DNA of 64,000 nt from Tenacibaculum gallaicum (GTDB lineage: Bacteria > Bacteroidota > Bacteroidia > Flavobacteriales > Flavobacteriaceae). The position numbers and the translations under genes are program-made. The stretch spans positions 163,958 through 227,957 of the forward strand of contig NZ_QUNS01000006.1 in the NCBI RefSeq assembly GCF_003387615.1, written 5' to 3'. Shown here one piece after another: positions 8,013-17,295 of the stretch. Under the pieces are notes generated by a model. It saw only the letters and a list, made by a program, of their open reading frames with translations. It was not told the DNA's origin and did no database searches. Every line of letters begins with the position of its first letter. Position 1 is the stretch's first letter.

Positions 8013-9782
8013 ATGCAATCAATAAGAAACATTGCTATTATAGCACACGTTGACCACGGAAAGACAACCTTGGTAGACAAAATTATAGATCAAGCTAAAA
8101 TTTTAGATGAGCGTAAAGAACGTACTGATTTATTATTAGATAACAACGACTTAGAGCGTGAACGTGGTATTACCATTTTATCTAAAAATGTATCAGTAAA
8201 CTATAAGGGAGTTAAAATTAATGTAATTGATACTCCTGGGCACGCCGACTTTGGTGGTGAAGTAGAACGTGTATTAAAAATGGCAGATGGAGTTTTATTA
8301 TTGGTTGATGCTTTTGAAGGACCAATGCCACAAACACGTTTCGTATTAGGAAAAGCAATCGAATTAGGATTAACTCCTATCGTAGTAGTAAATAAGGTCG
8401 ATAAGGAAAACTGTACACCAGATTTAGTACATGAAAAAGTATTCGATTTAATGTTTGCTTTAGAAGCAAATGAAGATCAATTAGACTTTACAACTATTTA
8501 TGGTTCGGCTAAAAATGGATGGATGAGTACTGATTGGCAAGACCCAAAGGAAGATATCATCGATTTATTAGATGCTGTTATCGAGACTATTCCTGAAGCA
8601 CCTTACCGTGAAGGTTCTCCTCAAATGCAAATTACATCATTAGATTATTCTTCTTTTAAAGGAAGAATTGCTATTGGACGTGTATATCGTGGAGACTTAG
8701 AAAAGAATCAAGAATACATGCTTTGTAAAGCAGATGGATCGACGAAAAAAGTACGAATCAAAGAATTACACGTTTTTGAAGGAATGGGTAAAGCAGAGAC
8801 AGATAAAGTACGTAGTGGAGATATTTGTGCTATTACTGGTATTGACGATTTTGAAATAGGTGATACAATCGCTGATTTAGAAAACCCAGAAGCATTACCA
8901 AGAATTGAAGTAGATCAACCTACCATGAGTATGTTATTTACAATTAATAATTCTCCATTCTTTGGTAAAGAAGGTAAATTTGTTACTTCTCGTCACTTAC
9001 GTGATCGTTTATTTAAAGAAATGGAGAAGAACTTAGCGTTACGTGTTGATGAAACGGATACTGAAGATAAATTTAACGTTTTCGGACGTGGAGTATTACA
9101 CTTATCAGTATTGATAGAAACAATGCGTCGTGAAGGGTATGAATTACAGGTTGGACGTCCACAAGTAATTTTAAAAGATGTTGACGGAGTTAAGAGTGAA
9201 CCATACGAAACATTATCTATTGATGTTCCTGAAGATGTATCTTCTAAAGCTATTAACTTAGTTTCTTTAAGAAAAGGTGATTTATTAGTAATGGAGCCAA
9301 AAGGTGACTTACAACACTTAGAATTTACAATTCCATCTAGAGGATTAATTGGTTTACGTAATAAAATATTAACTGCAACTGCAGGTCAAGCAATTATAAA
9401 TCACAGATTTAGCGAATACGGACCATATAAAGGAGAATTTGCTGAAGAATTAAAAGGAGCTATCATTTCTTCTGAAACAGGAAAGGCTACTGCATATGCA
9501 ATTGACCGCTTACAAGATAGAGGACGTTTCTTTATTGACCCTAACCAAGAGATTTACAAAGGTCAGGTAGTTGGAGAAAATTCGAAGTCGGATGATATGG
9601 CTGTTAACCTAATTAAAGGAAAAAAATTAACAAATGTACGTTCATCAGGAAACGATGATAGTGTTAAAATTGCTCCAAAAATAGATTTTTCTTTAGAAGA
9701 ATGTATGGAATATATTAGAGCTGATGAGTACCTAGAGGTTACTCCAGAAAGCTTACGTATGCGTAAAATTGATTTTAGATAA
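8013..9782 (+). CDS. typA: ribosome-associated GTPase TypA/BipA
   Basis: 589 residues, slightly under the usual 600. G1 is AHVDHGKTTL near residue 10, G2 lies around RERGITI, G3 is DTPGHADFGGEV near 74 and G4 is NKVDK near 130. It is followed by EF-G-like domains II, III and V and the BipA-specific C-terminal domain (GLIGLRNKILTATAG). It is a translational GTPase that helps 50S assembly and stress adaptation. Start MQSIRNIAIIAHVDHG is typical. The gene is monocistronic, with its own promoter and terminator. Confidence 0.96.
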   Translation: MQSIRNIAIIAHVDHGKTTLVDKIIDQAKILDERKERTDLLLDNNDLERERGITILSKNVSVNYKGVKINVIDTPGHADFGGEVERVLKMADGVLLLVDAFEGPMPQTRFVLGKAIELGLTPIVVVNKVDKENCTPDLVHEKVFDLMFALEANEDQLDFTTIYGSAKNGWMSTDWQDPKEDIIDLLDAVIETIPEAPYREGSPQMQITSLDYSSFKGRIAIGRVYRGDLEKNQEYMLCKADGSTKKVRIKELHVFEGMGKAETDKVRSGDICAITGIDDFEIGDTIADLENPEALPRIEVDQPTMSMLFTINNSPFFGKEGKFVTSRHLRDRLFKEMEKNLALRVDETDTEDKFNVFGRGVLHLSVLIETMRREGYELQVGRPQVILKDVDGVKSEPYETLSIDVPEDVSSKAINLVSLRKGDLLVMEPKGDLQHLEFTIPSRGLIGLRNKILTATAGQAIINHRFSEYGPYKGEFAEELKGAIISSETGKATAYAIDRLQDRGRFFIDPNQEIYKGQVVGENSKSDDMAVNLIKGKKLTNVRSSGNDDSVKIAPKIDFSLEECMEYIRADEYLEVTPESLRMRKIDFR

Positions 9783-9809
9783 TAGAATATTTCTAAAAGA
9801 AAATATAAG

Positions 9810-9845
9810 AAGAGCCACCTAGTTTTAGGTGGTTCTTTATTTTTA
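9810..9845 (+). terminator. typA terminator
   Basis: 12-bp stem AAGAGCCACCTA (9810-9821) / TAGGTGGTTCTT (9826-9837) with one G-T pair and GTTT loop, then a T-rich run. It insulates typA from the his leader. Confidence 0.85.
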
Positions 9846-9856
9846 TTAAAAATAAC

Positions 9857-9888
9857 TTGCATAATTAAAAATAAATAACAAATATTTG
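9857..9888 (+). promoter_or_regulatory. probable promoter of the histidine operon
   Basis: TTG (9857-9859), 21 nt, then AATATTTG (9881-9888), which matches TAnnTTTG at all but the first base. Initiation would fall just before the leader peptide ATG at 9908. Confidence 0.45.
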
Positions 9889-9907
9889 TAGCAACAAAAT
9901 AAAAGAC

Positions 9908-9964
9908 ATGAGTTTTATTCAATTACATCATCATCATTTTCATATTTGCACTCAAGCGAACTGA
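9908..9964 (+). CDS. histidine operon leader peptide
   Basis: An 18-codon reading frame encodes MSFIQLHHHHFHICTQAN. Five of its 18 residues are histidine, four of them consecutive CAT codons at 9926-9937 and the fifth at 9941-9943. It lies between the predicted promoter and an intrinsic terminator directly upstream of hisG. This is the classical layout of a ribosome-mediated attenuator: a ribosome starved of charged tRNA-His stalls on these codons and changes how the RNA downstream folds. The peptide itself need have no function. It is too short for ordinary gene callers. Confidence 0.88.
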   Translation: MSFIQLHHHHFHICTQAN

Positions 9965-10030
9965 AAATGTATTGAATAAAATCAAAATATATTTTAAACC
10001 CGTTTGAGTAAATCAAACGGGTTTTTTATT
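9913..10030 (+). promoter_or_regulatory. his operon transcription attenuator
   Basis: Three mutually constraining pairings are visible. Segment 1 TTTTATTCAAT (9913-9923, inside the leader codons) pairs with ATTGAATAAAA (9971-9981). The antiterminator ACTCAAGCG (9950-9958, leader codons 15-17) pairs with CGTTTGAGT (10001-10009) over 9 bp with one G-U. The terminator pairs 9996-10007 with 10013-10024. A ribosome that reaches the stop at 9962-9964 covers 9950-9958, so the terminator forms. A ribosome stalled on the His codons leaves that strand at least partly free, so the antiterminator forms and the operon is read. Mechanism inferred from known amino-acid attenuators. Confidence 0.8.
9996..10027 (+). 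terminator. attenuator terminator upstream of hisG
   Basis: Perfect 12-bp stem AAACCCGTTTGA (9996-10007) / TCAAACGGGTTT (10013-10024), loop GTAAA, six T to 10027. It precedes, rather than follows, a gene, in line with attenuation. Confidence 0.88.
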
Positions 10031-10062
10031 TCCAAGGCGCCAGGAAAAAATCTTCTCAAAAC

Positions 10063-10075
10063 GATTTACTCAAAC
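10063..10075 (+). promoter_or_regulatory. segment complementary to the attenuator hairpin
   Basis: GATTTACTCAAAC is the exact reverse complement of 10002-10014, which forms the 5' arm and loop of the attenuator terminator. It lies 15 nt before the hisG ATG. It is transcribed after the terminator, so it cannot influence the termination decision. It could refold read-through mRNA near the hisG start. Between them, TTTCC (10029-10033) and GGAAA (10043-10047) flank a GGCGCC palindrome. Confidence 0.35.
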
Positions 10076-10090
10076 CCATTCAAAACTAAA

Positions 10091-10948
10091 ATGAGTAAAT
10101 TAAAAATAGCCATACAAAAATCAGGAAGACTCAACCAAGAGTCTCTACAAATTCTTAAAGACTGTGGAATTTCTATCGATAATGGTAAAGATCAATTAAA
10201 AGCTTCAGCAAACAATTTTCCATTAGAGGTTTTTTATCTAAGAAATGGAGATATTCCACAATATCTAAAAGATGGCGTAGTAGACGCAGCGATCATTGGT
10301 GAGAACTTACTAATTGAAAAAGGGGAAGAAATTCAATTTATTGAAAAATTAGGTTTTTCAAAATGTAAAGTATCATTAGCAGTCCCAAAAAACGAAGAAT
10401 ATACAAGAATAAACTACTTTCAGAATAAAAAAATAGCTACCTCATATCCAAACACAGTTTTAAAATATCTACAAAAAAACAATATCCAAGCACAATTACA
10501 CATTATTAATGGTTCAGTTGAAATAGCCCCTAATATTGGGCTAGCCGATGGTATTTGTGACATTGTTTCAAGTGGCTCAACCTTATTCAAAAATAATTTG
10601 AAGGAAGTAGAAGTCTTATTAAAATCAGAAGCTGTGTTAGCGGTTTCTCCTCAAATAAAAGAACAACAACAAGTAATACTTAACAAATTACAGTTTAGAA
10701 TTCAATCTGTACTAAAAGCTAGACAATCAAGATATGTGTTATTGAATGCACCAAATGAGAAACTAGAATCAATTATTAATATTTTACCTGGAATGCGAAG
10801 CCCAACAGTACTTCCTTTAGCTGAAGAGGGGTGGAGTTCTGTACACTCAGTATTAAATAAAAATCAATTTTGGGAAATTATAGATGAACTAAAAAGCAAT
10901 GGAGCTGAAGGTATTTTGGTGTGTCCAATAGAAAAAATGGTTATTTAA
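10091..10948 (+). CDS. hisG: ATP phosphoribosyltransferase, long form
   Basis: 285 residues from ATG 10091 (MSKLKIAIQKSGRLNQES). An upstream in-frame TTG at 10004 lies inside the attenuator hairpin and is rejected as a start. The catalytic part carries the phosphoribosyl-binding run GICDIVSSGSTL near residue 155. The C-terminal regulatory domain (about 210-285, with ILPGMRSPTVLPL) marks the long hexameric form, which is inhibited by histidine without needing HisZ. It joins PRPP and ATP in the first step of histidine synthesis. First gene of the eight-gene operon, 86 nt upstream of hisD. Confidence 0.96.
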   Translation: MSKLKIAIQKSGRLNQESLQILKDCGISIDNGKDQLKASANNFPLEVFYLRNGDIPQYLKDGVVDAAIIGENLLIEKGEEIQFIEKLGFSKCKVSLAVPKNEEYTRINYFQNKKIATSYPNTVLKYLQKNNIQAQLHIINGSVEIAPNIGLADGICDIVSSGSTLFKNNLKEVEVLLKSEAVLAVSPQIKEQQQVILNKLQFRIQSVLKARQSRYVLLNAPNEKLESIINILPGMRSPTVLPLAEEGWSSVHSVLNKNQFWEIIDELKSNGAEGILVCPIEKMVI

Positions 10949-10949
10949 T

Positions 10950-10988
10950 CACAGGGCGATAGCCAAGGATTTGATTCCTATATCTGTG
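10950..10988 (+). other. possible branched RNA structure between hisG and hisD
   Basis: CACAG (10950-10954) can pair with CTGTG (10984-10988), enclosing two small hairpins: GGC-gata-GCC (10955-10964) and AGGA/TCCT (10966-10969 with 10976-10979). The result would be a three-way junction. Base composition is richer in G and C than its surroundings. Function unknown; possibly an mRNA processing or stability element. Confidence 0.3.
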
Positions 10989-11034
10989 CCGATTACAGAA
11001 GAAGGATAATAGTTAAAACAATAAAAATAAACAG

Positions 11035-12324
11035 ATGAAAATTATAAAAAACCCAACAATAAAAACTTGGAATTCATTGTGTAAAAGAGCTACTTTAAGC
11101 GAAAACAGTTTACAAGAAACGGTACAAACAATATTAAATGATGTAAAGCTTAATAAAGATAAAGCCTTAAAAAAATATACACAATTATTTGATGGAGTGT
11201 TGTTAACCGAGTTAGAAGTTTCTAAAAAAGAGTTAGAAGAAGCACAAAACTTAGTTTCAGAAGAATTAAAATTAGCCATACAGTTAGCAAAATCTAATAT
11301 TGAAACATTTCACAACTCTCAAAAGGAAGCACCTAAAAAAATAACAACTACAAAAGGTGTTACTTGTTGGAGAAAAAGTGTAGCAATAGAAAAAGTAGGT
11401 TTGTACATTCCAGGAGGGTCTGCACCATTATTTTCTACGATTTTAATGTTAGGGATTCCAGCAAAAATTGCTGGTTGTAAAGAAATAGTACTATGTACGC
11501 CAACGAATAAAGAAGGAAAAGTTAATCCGGCTATTTTATACACTGCTACTTTGGTGGGAGTGACTAAAATTTTTAAAGTAGGAGGCGCACAAGCTATTGG
11601 TGCCATGGCGTATGGAACGGAAACCATTCCTCAAGTATATAAAATTTTAGGGCCAGGGAATCAGTTTGTAACCAAAGCAAAAGAACTAGTACAACAACAA
11701 GGGGTAGCTATTGATATGCCTGCAGGACCTAGTGAAGTGTTGATAATAGCTGATGAAACAAGTAATCCTGTTTTTGTAGCAGCAGATTTATTATCGCAAG
11801 CAGAACACGGAGCCGATAGTCAAGCAATTTTAGTAAGCACTTCTGATAAAGTTGCTCAAAATGTAATAGGAGCACTCAACAAGCAAATAGAAGAATTATC
11901 TAGAAAAGAAATTGCTAAAAAAGCAATTGAAAATAGTTTTGCAGTGGTATTAGAATCAAAAGAAAAATGTATTGATTTTAGTAACGAATATGCCCCAGAA
12001 CACTTAATTATAGCTTCAGAAAAAACTTCTGAATATATTGAAGAAATCATAAATGCAGGCTCAGTATTCTTAGGGAATTATAGCTGTGAAAGTGCTGGCG
12101 ACTATGCCAGTGGAACCAATCATACATTACCGACTAATGGATATGCTAAAAATTATAGTGGAGTTTCATTAGACAGTTTTGTAAAGAAAATTACCTTTCA
12201 AGAAGTAACCAAAGAAGGTATTGAGAATTTAGGTGGAGCTATAGAGCTTATGGCAGGAGCAGAAGGCTTACAAGCACACAAAAATGCAATTACGGTAAGA
12301 TTAAAAGAGATTAGCAATGTTTAG
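11035..12324 (+). CDS. hisD: histidinol dehydrogenase
   Basis: 429 residues, normal length. Family motifs include the run VGLYIPGGSAPLFST near residue 120, GPGNQFVTKAK, DMPAGPSEVLIIAD, the zinc-site run LLSQAEHGADSQ near 255, and the active-site EYAPEHL near 320. It performs the last two oxidations, histidinol to histidine, with two NAD+. It overlaps hisC by 8 bp, indicating translational coupling. Confidence 0.97.
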   Translation: MKIIKNPTIKTWNSLCKRATLSENSLQETVQTILNDVKLNKDKALKKYTQLFDGVLLTELEVSKKELEEAQNLVSEELKLAIQLAKSNIETFHNSQKEAPKKITTTKGVTCWRKSVAIEKVGLYIPGGSAPLFSTILMLGIPAKIAGCKEIVLCTPTNKEGKVNPAILYTATLVGVTKIFKVGGAQAIGAMAYGTETIPQVYKILGPGNQFVTKAKELVQQQGVAIDMPAGPSEVLIIADETSNPVFVAADLLSQAEHGADSQAILVSTSDKVAQNVIGALNKQIEELSRKEIAKKAIENSFAVVLESKEKCIDFSNEYAPEHLIIASEKTSEYIEEIINAGSVFLGNYSCESAGDYASGTNHTLPTNGYAKNYSGVSLDSFVKKITFQEVTKEGIENLGGAIELMAGAEGLQAHKNAITVRLKEISNV

Positions 12325-13375
12325 TTTAGAAAAAATAGTACGTCCAAACATTCAGCAATTAAAAGGGTATTCTTCGGCTAGAGACGAGTTTAAAGGAATT
12401 GCTGAAGTGTATTTAGATGCAAATGAGAATCCTTTTGGAATTTTAAATCGTTATCCTGATCCACAACAAATAGCGATTAAAGAACGATTGTCAGAAATTA
12501 AAGAAGTTGATACAAATCAAATTTTTATAGGAAACGGAAGTGATGAAGTAATCGATTTAGCTTTTCGAATATTCTGTAACCCAGGAAAAGATAAAGCGCT
12601 GACTTTTACACCATCTTATGGAATGTATAGTGTTTCGGCAGCTATAAACGATGTTGAATTGATTGAATTAGCTTTGACCGAAGATTTTCAGATTGATGAA
12701 AATACTTTAGACAGTTATTTCGAAGATGAAAAACTAAAGCTAATTTTCATTTGCTCACCTAACAATCCTACAGGGAATTGCTTTAAAGATGAAACAATTG
12801 AGTTTATTCTTAGTAAATTCAAAGGAATTGTAATTATTGATGAAGCATATATTGATTTCAGTACCAAAGAATCTTTTATAAGTGAATTGAAAAACTATCC
12901 TAACTTAATCGTAAGTCAAACCTTTAGTAAAGCTTGGGGATTGGCAAGTGTTAGAGTTGGAACAGCATATGCTAGTCAAGAAATTATAGATCTATATAAT
13001 AAAGTAAAACCACCCTATAACGTAAGTACTTTAAATCAAGAAGCTGTACTTAATAAGCTAGATAATTTAGCACAGTTTGAAATTGAGAAAAACATAATTC
13101 TCAATGAGAAGGAAAAATTAGAGAAGCAGTTGCAAAAAGTGGGATTGGTAAAAAAGAGATATCCATCAGAAGCTAATTTTATACTAATAGAGGTTACAAA
13201 TGCTAATGAATTGTATAACTTGTTAGTAGATCAGAAAATTATCACTAGAAATCGAAATAACTTAGTAAGCAACTGCATACGAATTACAATAGGAAGCGAA
13301 AAAGAGAATAAAAAATTAATAGAAGCACTTCAACAATTAAGTGTTACATCAAGTGAAATAGAGAACTCACTTTAA
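12317..13375 (+). CDS. hisC: histidinol-phosphate aminotransferase
   Basis: 352 residues, a class I/II PLP aminotransferase. Seen are [10 protein letters not shown] near the N-terminus, the NNPTGN segment, and the PLP-lysine motif [16 protein letters not shown]. It converts imidazole-acetol phosphate to histidinol phosphate using glutamate. Start ATG lies within the end of hisD (8-bp overlap). hisB follows after 14 nt. Confidence 0.96.
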   Translation: MFSLEKIVRPNIQQLKGYSSARDEFKGIAEVYLDANENPFGILNRYPDPQQIAIKERLSEIKEVDTNQIFIGNGSDEVIDLAFRIFCNPGKDKALTFTPSYGMYSVSAAINDVELIELALTEDFQIDENTLDSYFEDEKLKLIFICSPNNPTGNCFKDETIEFILSKFKGIVIIDEAYIDFSTKESFISELKNYPNLIVSQTFSKAWGLASVRVGTAYASQEIIDLYNKVKPPYNVSTLNQEAVLNKLDNLAQFEIEKNIILNEKEKLEKQLQKVGLVKKRYPSEANFILIEVTNANELYNLLVDQKIITRNRNNLVSNCIRITIGSEKENKKLIEALQQLSVTSSEIENSL

Positions 13376-13389
13376 ATTTTAAGAGAAAA

Positions 13390-14523
13390 ATGAAAAAAAT
13401 ACTATTCATAGATAGAGATGGTACCTTAATCAAAGAACCGGCAGACGAACAAACAGATTCATTTGAGAAATTACAATTTTACCCGAAAGTTTTTCAAGGG
13501 TTAGGTAAAATAGCTAAAGAATTAGATTTTAAACTAGTATTAGTGACCAATCAAGATGGGCTAGGAACAGAAGTATATCCTGAATATACCTTTTGGCCAG
13601 TACACAACTTTGTGATGAATACGTTGAAAGAAGAAGGTATTGTATTTACAGAAGAGATTATCGATAGAACTTTTGCTAAAGACAATCAACCTACAAGAAA
13701 ACCAAATACAGGGTTACTTACCAAATATTTTTCTAAGGAATATGATTTACAAAATTCTTTTGTAATAGGAGATCGTTTAACTGATGTTGAATTAGCTAAA
13801 AACTTGGGAGCTCAAGGAATTTATATAAACGATGAAACGAATTTAGGTACTGATGAAATTACTGTAAAAAGAGAGGAGTTAGATAATTTTATAGCTTTAG
13901 AAAGCAATGATTGGAATGCTATTTACGAGTTTTTAAAACTAGAAGATCGTTCAGCATCTATTGAGCGAAACACGAACGAAACTCAAATAAAAATTGATGT
14001 AAACTTAGACGGAACAGGAAAAAGCACCATTAATACTGGGATTGCTTTTTTCGATCATATGTTAGATCAAATAGCACGTCACGGTCAAATGGATCTGAAT
14101 ATACAAGTAACAGGTGATTTAGAGGTAGATGAACACCACACTATTGAAGATACAGCGATAGCATTAGGAGAAGTATTTTATAAAGCATTGGGAAATAAAC
14201 TAGGGATTGAACGTTACGGGTTTTGTTTGCCAATGGACGACTGTTTAGCGCAAGTAGCTATTGATTTTGGCGGAAGAAATTGGTTGGTGTGGGAAGCTGA
14301 TTTTAAACGAGAAATGATAGGTAAAATGCCTACGGAAATGTTTTATCACTTTTTTAAATCGTTTACCGATGGAGCAAAATGTAATTTGAACATCAAAGCA
14401 GAAGGTACGAACGAGCACCACAAAATTGAAGCTATTTTCAAAGCTTTTGCAAAAGCTATAAAAGTAGCTGTAAAAAGAGATGTAGAGAAGATGATTTTAC
14501 CATCAACAAAAGGAGTTCTGTAA
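13390..14523 (+). CDS. hisB: bifunctional histidinol-phosphatase / imidazoleglycerol-phosphate dehydratase
   Basis: 377 residues, a fusion of two enzymes. The N-terminal HAD phosphatase (about 1-170) has the nucleophile motif FIDRDGTL (Asp8 and Asp10 region) and [12 protein letters not shown]. The C-terminal dehydratase (about 180-377) has the His-rich metal sites [27 protein letters not shown] and [13 protein letters not shown]. It covers the sixth and eighth steps of the pathway. The 86 nt that separate it from hisH contain an AT-rich nested palindrome. Confidence 0.97.
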   Translation: MKKILFIDRDGTLIKEPADEQTDSFEKLQFYPKVFQGLGKIAKELDFKLVLVTNQDGLGTEVYPEYTFWPVHNFVMNTLKEEGIVFTEEIIDRTFAKDNQPTRKPNTGLLTKYFSKEYDLQNSFVIGDRLTDVELAKNLGAQGIYINDETNLGTDEITVKREELDNFIALESNDWNAIYEFLKLEDRSASIERNTNETQIKIDVNLDGTGKSTINTGIAFFDHMLDQIARHGQMDLNIQVTGDLEVDEHHTIEDTAIALGEVFYKALGNKLGIERYGFCLPMDDCLAQVAIDFGGRNWLVWEADFKREMIGKMPTEMFYHFFKSFTDGAKCNLNIKAEGTNEHHKIEAIFKAFAKAIKVAVKRDVEKMILPSTKGVL

Positions 14524-14525
14524 TC

Positions 14526-14603
14526 AATTATGAATTAAAGATTATGAATTACTCAATGAGTGTAAAAAAGTAATTTGTAATTAAAAATTCATCATTCATA
14601 ATT
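14526..14603. repeat. AT-rich nested palindrome between hisB and hisH
   Basis: AATTATGAAT (14526-14535) is inverted at ATTCATAATT (14594-14603). Inside are a small ACTC-aat-GAGT hairpin (14551-14561) and several further copies of ATTATGAATT / AATTCAT-like words. It resembles the elements near 3073 and 7938. It has no T tract typical of a terminator. Confidence 0.4.
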
Positions 14604-14609
14604 AAAAAT

Positions 14610-15191
14610 ATGATAGCTATTATAAAATATAATGCAGGAAATATACGATCGGTACAAAATGCGCTAATTCGCTTGGGATACGAAAGTATTATTACTGATA
14701 ATCCAGAAGAAATAAAATTGGCAGATAAAGTAATATTTCCGGGGGTTGGAGAAGCTAGTTCAGCAATGCAATATTTAAAAGAAAGAAACCTTGACGAGTT
14801 AATTATTTCATTAAAACAGCCTGTTCTGGGAATTTGTTTGGGCTTACAATTAATGTGTACATCTTCTGAAGAAGGAAATACCAAATGTTTGGGCATTTTT
14901 GATGCGTGCACGAAACAATTTCCTCCAAAAGAAAAAGTCCCACACATGGGATGGAATAATTTTTCTGAATTAAAATCTTCTGAATTGTTTACAAATATAG
15001 CTGTGGAAGATGATGTATACTATGTTCATGGGTATTATGCAGAAGTATCTAAAAACACACTGGCTACCTGTGATTATATTCTTCCGTTTAGTACCGTTAT
15101 GAAGCAAGATAATTTTTACGCGATGCAGTTTCATCCAGAAAAATCAGCAGCTATAGGAGAAAAACTTCTAGAAAACTTTTTAAACTTATAA
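14610..15191 (+). CDS. hisH: imidazole glycerol phosphate synthase, glutaminase subunit
   Basis: 193 residues, a class I glutamine amidotransferase. The nucleophile elbow [12 protein letters not shown] contains the catalytic Cys, and the His/Glu pair is in [12 protein letters not shown] near the C-terminus. It releases ammonia from glutamine and channels it to HisF. hisA follows after 19 nt. Confidence 0.96.
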   Translation: MIAIIKYNAGNIRSVQNALIRLGYESIITDNPEEIKLADKVIFPGVGEASSAMQYLKERNLDELIISLKQPVLGICLGLQLMCTSSEEGNTKCLGIFDACTKQFPPKEKVPHMGWNNFSELKSSELFTNIAVEDDVYYVHGYYAEVSKNTLATCDYILPFSTVMKQDNFYAMQFHPEKSAAIGEKLLENFLNL

Positions 15192-15210
15192 ACAATTAAA
15201 CCCGAACGAA

Positions 15211-15927
15211 GTGAGAATCATACCCGCAATAGATATTATAGAAGGTAAGTGTGTCCGATTAACAAAAGGAGATTACGGTACCAAAAAAATATATAATGAA
15301 AGTCCGTTAGAAGTAGCCAAAGAATTTGAAGCTAACGGCATACAATGTCTACATTTAGTCGATTTAGATGGAGCAAAATCCAATCGAATTATAAACAATA
15401 AAGTGTTAGAACAAATTGCTACGAAAACCAATTTAAAAATTGATTTTGGAGGAGGTTTAAAGTCTGATGAAGATGCTCGAATCGCATTTGAAAGTGGGGC
15501 AAATCAGATAACAGGAGGAAGCATAGCGGTAAAAAATCCAGATACATTTATTGGATGGCTTACTAAATACGGAAAGGATAAAATAATCTTGGGAGCCGAT
15601 TGTAAAGAAAGAAAAATTGCGACCAATGGTTGGTTACAAACTTCAGAAGTTGATGTTATTGATTTTATAAATGAATATGAAGAAATAGGTGTTGTAAATA
15701 CTATTTGTACCGATGTAGCTAAAGACGGAATGTTACAAGGAGCTTCTTTAGATTTATATTTAGAAATTTTGAGTAAAACTTCAGTCAACTTAATAGCGAG
15801 TGGGGGAGTAGCTAATATCAATGATTTACGCAGGTTAAAAGAAATAGGCTGCGAAGGTACTATTGTAGGAAAAGCTATCTACGAAGGGAATATTAGTTTA
15901 AAGGAATTACAAGAATTTATAAGTTAA
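15211..15927 (+). CDS. hisA: ProFAR isomerase
   Basis: 238 residues, a (beta/alpha)8 barrel. The N-terminal strand [20 protein letters not shown] holds the catalytic Asp8, and the second phosphate site is near [12 protein letters not shown]. The enzyme performs the Amadori rearrangement of ProFAR to PRFAR. It is a paralog of the adjacent hisF, which begins 3 nt after its stop. Confidence 0.96.
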   Translation: MRIIPAIDIIEGKCVRLTKGDYGTKKIYNESPLEVAKEFEANGIQCLHLVDLDGAKSNRIINNKVLEQIATKTNLKIDFGGGLKSDEDARIAFESGANQITGGSIAVKNPDTFIGWLTKYGKDKIILGADCKERKIATNGWLQTSEVDVIDFINEYEEIGVVNTICTDVAKDGMLQGASLDLYLEILSKTSVNLIASGGVANINDLRRLKEIGCEGTIVGKAIYEGNISLKELQEFIS

Positions 15928-15930
15928 AAG

Positions 15931-16683
15931 ATGTTAAAGAAAAGAATTATTCCATGTTTGGATATAAAAAATGGAAGAACGGTTAAAGGGGTCAATTTTA
16001 TTGATATTAAAGATGCTGGAGATCCAGTTGAGTTGGCTAAACAGTATGTGAAGCAAGGAGCTGATGAATTGGTTTTTCTAGACATTACAGCTACGTTAGA
16101 AAACAGAAAAACCTTAGTAGAATTGGTAAAAACAATCGCTCAAGAGATTAATATCCCGTTTACTGTTGGTGGGGGAATCAGTACTGTAGAAGATGCCGTA
16201 GCTTTAATCCAAGCAGGGGCAGATAAAGTAAGTATCAATTCTTCCGCAGTTAAAAACCCGCAATTAATTACCGATTTAAAAAACCGATTCGGAAGTCAGT
16301 TTGTAGTGGTTGCTATTGATACCAAAAATGTAAATGGAGAGTGGAAAGTGTTCACTAAAGGAGGAACTTTTGAAACTAAACTTGATACTGTAAGTTGGGC
16401 TATAGAGATTGAAAAATTAGGTGCAGGTGAAATTCTCTTGACCTCTATGAATAGTGACGGAACCAAAAACGGATTTGATATTGATGTAACCAACGTAGTG
16501 AGTAAAACGGTAAACATTCCTGTAATCGCTTCAGGAGGTGCAGGAAAAGTAGCGCACTTTGAAGAAGTCTTTACAAAAACAGAAGCAAGTGCTGGTTTAG
16601 CGGCTAGTATTTTCCACTTTGGTGAAATACCAATACCAACACTAAAAAATGAATTAAAATATAAAAACATAGCTATACGATGA
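15931..16683 (+). CDS. hisF: imidazole glycerol phosphate synthase, cyclase subunit
   Basis: 250 residues, a (beta/alpha)8 barrel with [19 protein letters not shown] (catalytic Asp11), [23 protein letters not shown] (second catalytic Asp) and VIASGGAGK. It uses ammonia from HisH to form IGP and AICAR. The last 4 bp overlap the start of hisIE (ATGA). Confidence 0.97.
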   Translation: MLKKRIIPCLDIKNGRTVKGVNFIDIKDAGDPVELAKQYVKQGADELVFLDITATLENRKTLVELVKTIAQEINIPFTVGGGISTVEDAVALIQAGADKVSINSSAVKNPQLITDLKNRFGSQFVVVAIDTKNVNGEWKVFTKGGTFETKLDTVSWAIEIEKLGAGEILLTSMNSDGTKNGFDIDVTNVVSKTVNIPVIASGGAGKVAHFEEVFTKTEASAGLAASIFHFGEIPIPTLKNELKYKNIAIR

Positions 16684-17264
16684 ATATAGATTTTTCAAAA
16701 GGAAAAGGTTTAGTTCCTGTAGTAATTCAAAATAACACCACCTTACAAGTATTAATGTTAGGGTATATGAATGAAGAAGCATTCACTAAAACACAAAGTG
16801 AAGGGAAAGTTACTTTTTATAGTCGAAGTAAAAATAGGTTATGGACAAAAGGTGAAGAATCAGGAAACTTTTTATGGGTAAAAGATATTCAGGTAGATTG
16901 TGATAATGATACTTTGTTGATTAAAGCTACTCCTGAAGGACCTACTTGTCATAAAGGGACAACTTCTTGCTTTGCTGAAGAGACTTCTAAAGGTTTTTTA
17001 TACGAATTGGAAAGTGTTATTACTGACCGAATAGATAATGATGTAGAAACTTCTTACACTAATAAACTTTTTAAAAGAGGTATTAATAAAGTAGCTCAAA
17101 AAGTAGGAGAGGAGGCTGTAGAAGTAGTCATCGAAGCTAAAGATAATAATGATGAGTTATTTAAAAATGAAGCTGCTGATTTATTATATCACTATTTAAT
17201 TTTGTTAAAAGCCAAAGATTTTACGTTAACCGATATTGAAAATATTTTAAAAAACAGAAGCTAA
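16680..17264 (+). CDS. hisIE: bifunctional phosphoribosyl-AMP cyclohydrolase / phosphoribosyl-ATP pyrophosphatase
   Basis: 194 residues. The N-terminal HisI domain (about 1-105) has the zinc ligands in VDCDNDT and [12 protein letters not shown]. The C-terminal HisE domain (about 110-194) is a MazG-like helical pyrophosphatase with the acidic motif [12 protein letters not shown]. It carries out steps two and three. Last gene of the operon, followed by a strong terminator. Confidence 0.96.
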   Translation: MNIDFSKGKGLVPVVIQNNTTLQVLMLGYMNEEAFTKTQSEGKVTFYSRSKNRLWTKGEESGNFLWVKDIQVDCDNDTLLIKATPEGPTCHKGTTSCFAEETSKGFLYELESVITDRIDNDVETSYTNKLFKRGINKVAQKVGEEAVEVVIEAKDNNDELFKNEAADLLYHYLILLKAKDFTLTDIENILKNRS

Positions 17265-17265
17265 T

Positions 17266-17295
17266 ATAAAATAGAGGGTAACCCCTCTATTTTAT
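17266..17295 (+). terminator. his operon terminator
   Basis: 13-bp stem ATAAAATAGAGGG (17266-17278) / CCCTCTATTTTAT (17283-17295), 4-nt loop. The 3' arm contains the T-rich end and overlaps the stop codon of the minus-strand remnant below. Confidence 0.82.

Noticed and set aside
9563..9922. Minus-strand reading frame overlapping the end of typA and the his leader
   Set aside because: It lies opposite the typA coding sequence and terminator and has no protein-like pattern.
10004..10090. In-frame upstream extension of hisG from a TTG at 10004
   Set aside because: The TTG lies inside the attenuator terminator hairpin, and the extra 29 residues are translated stem and loop; the ATG at 10091 gives the normal HisG N-terminus.
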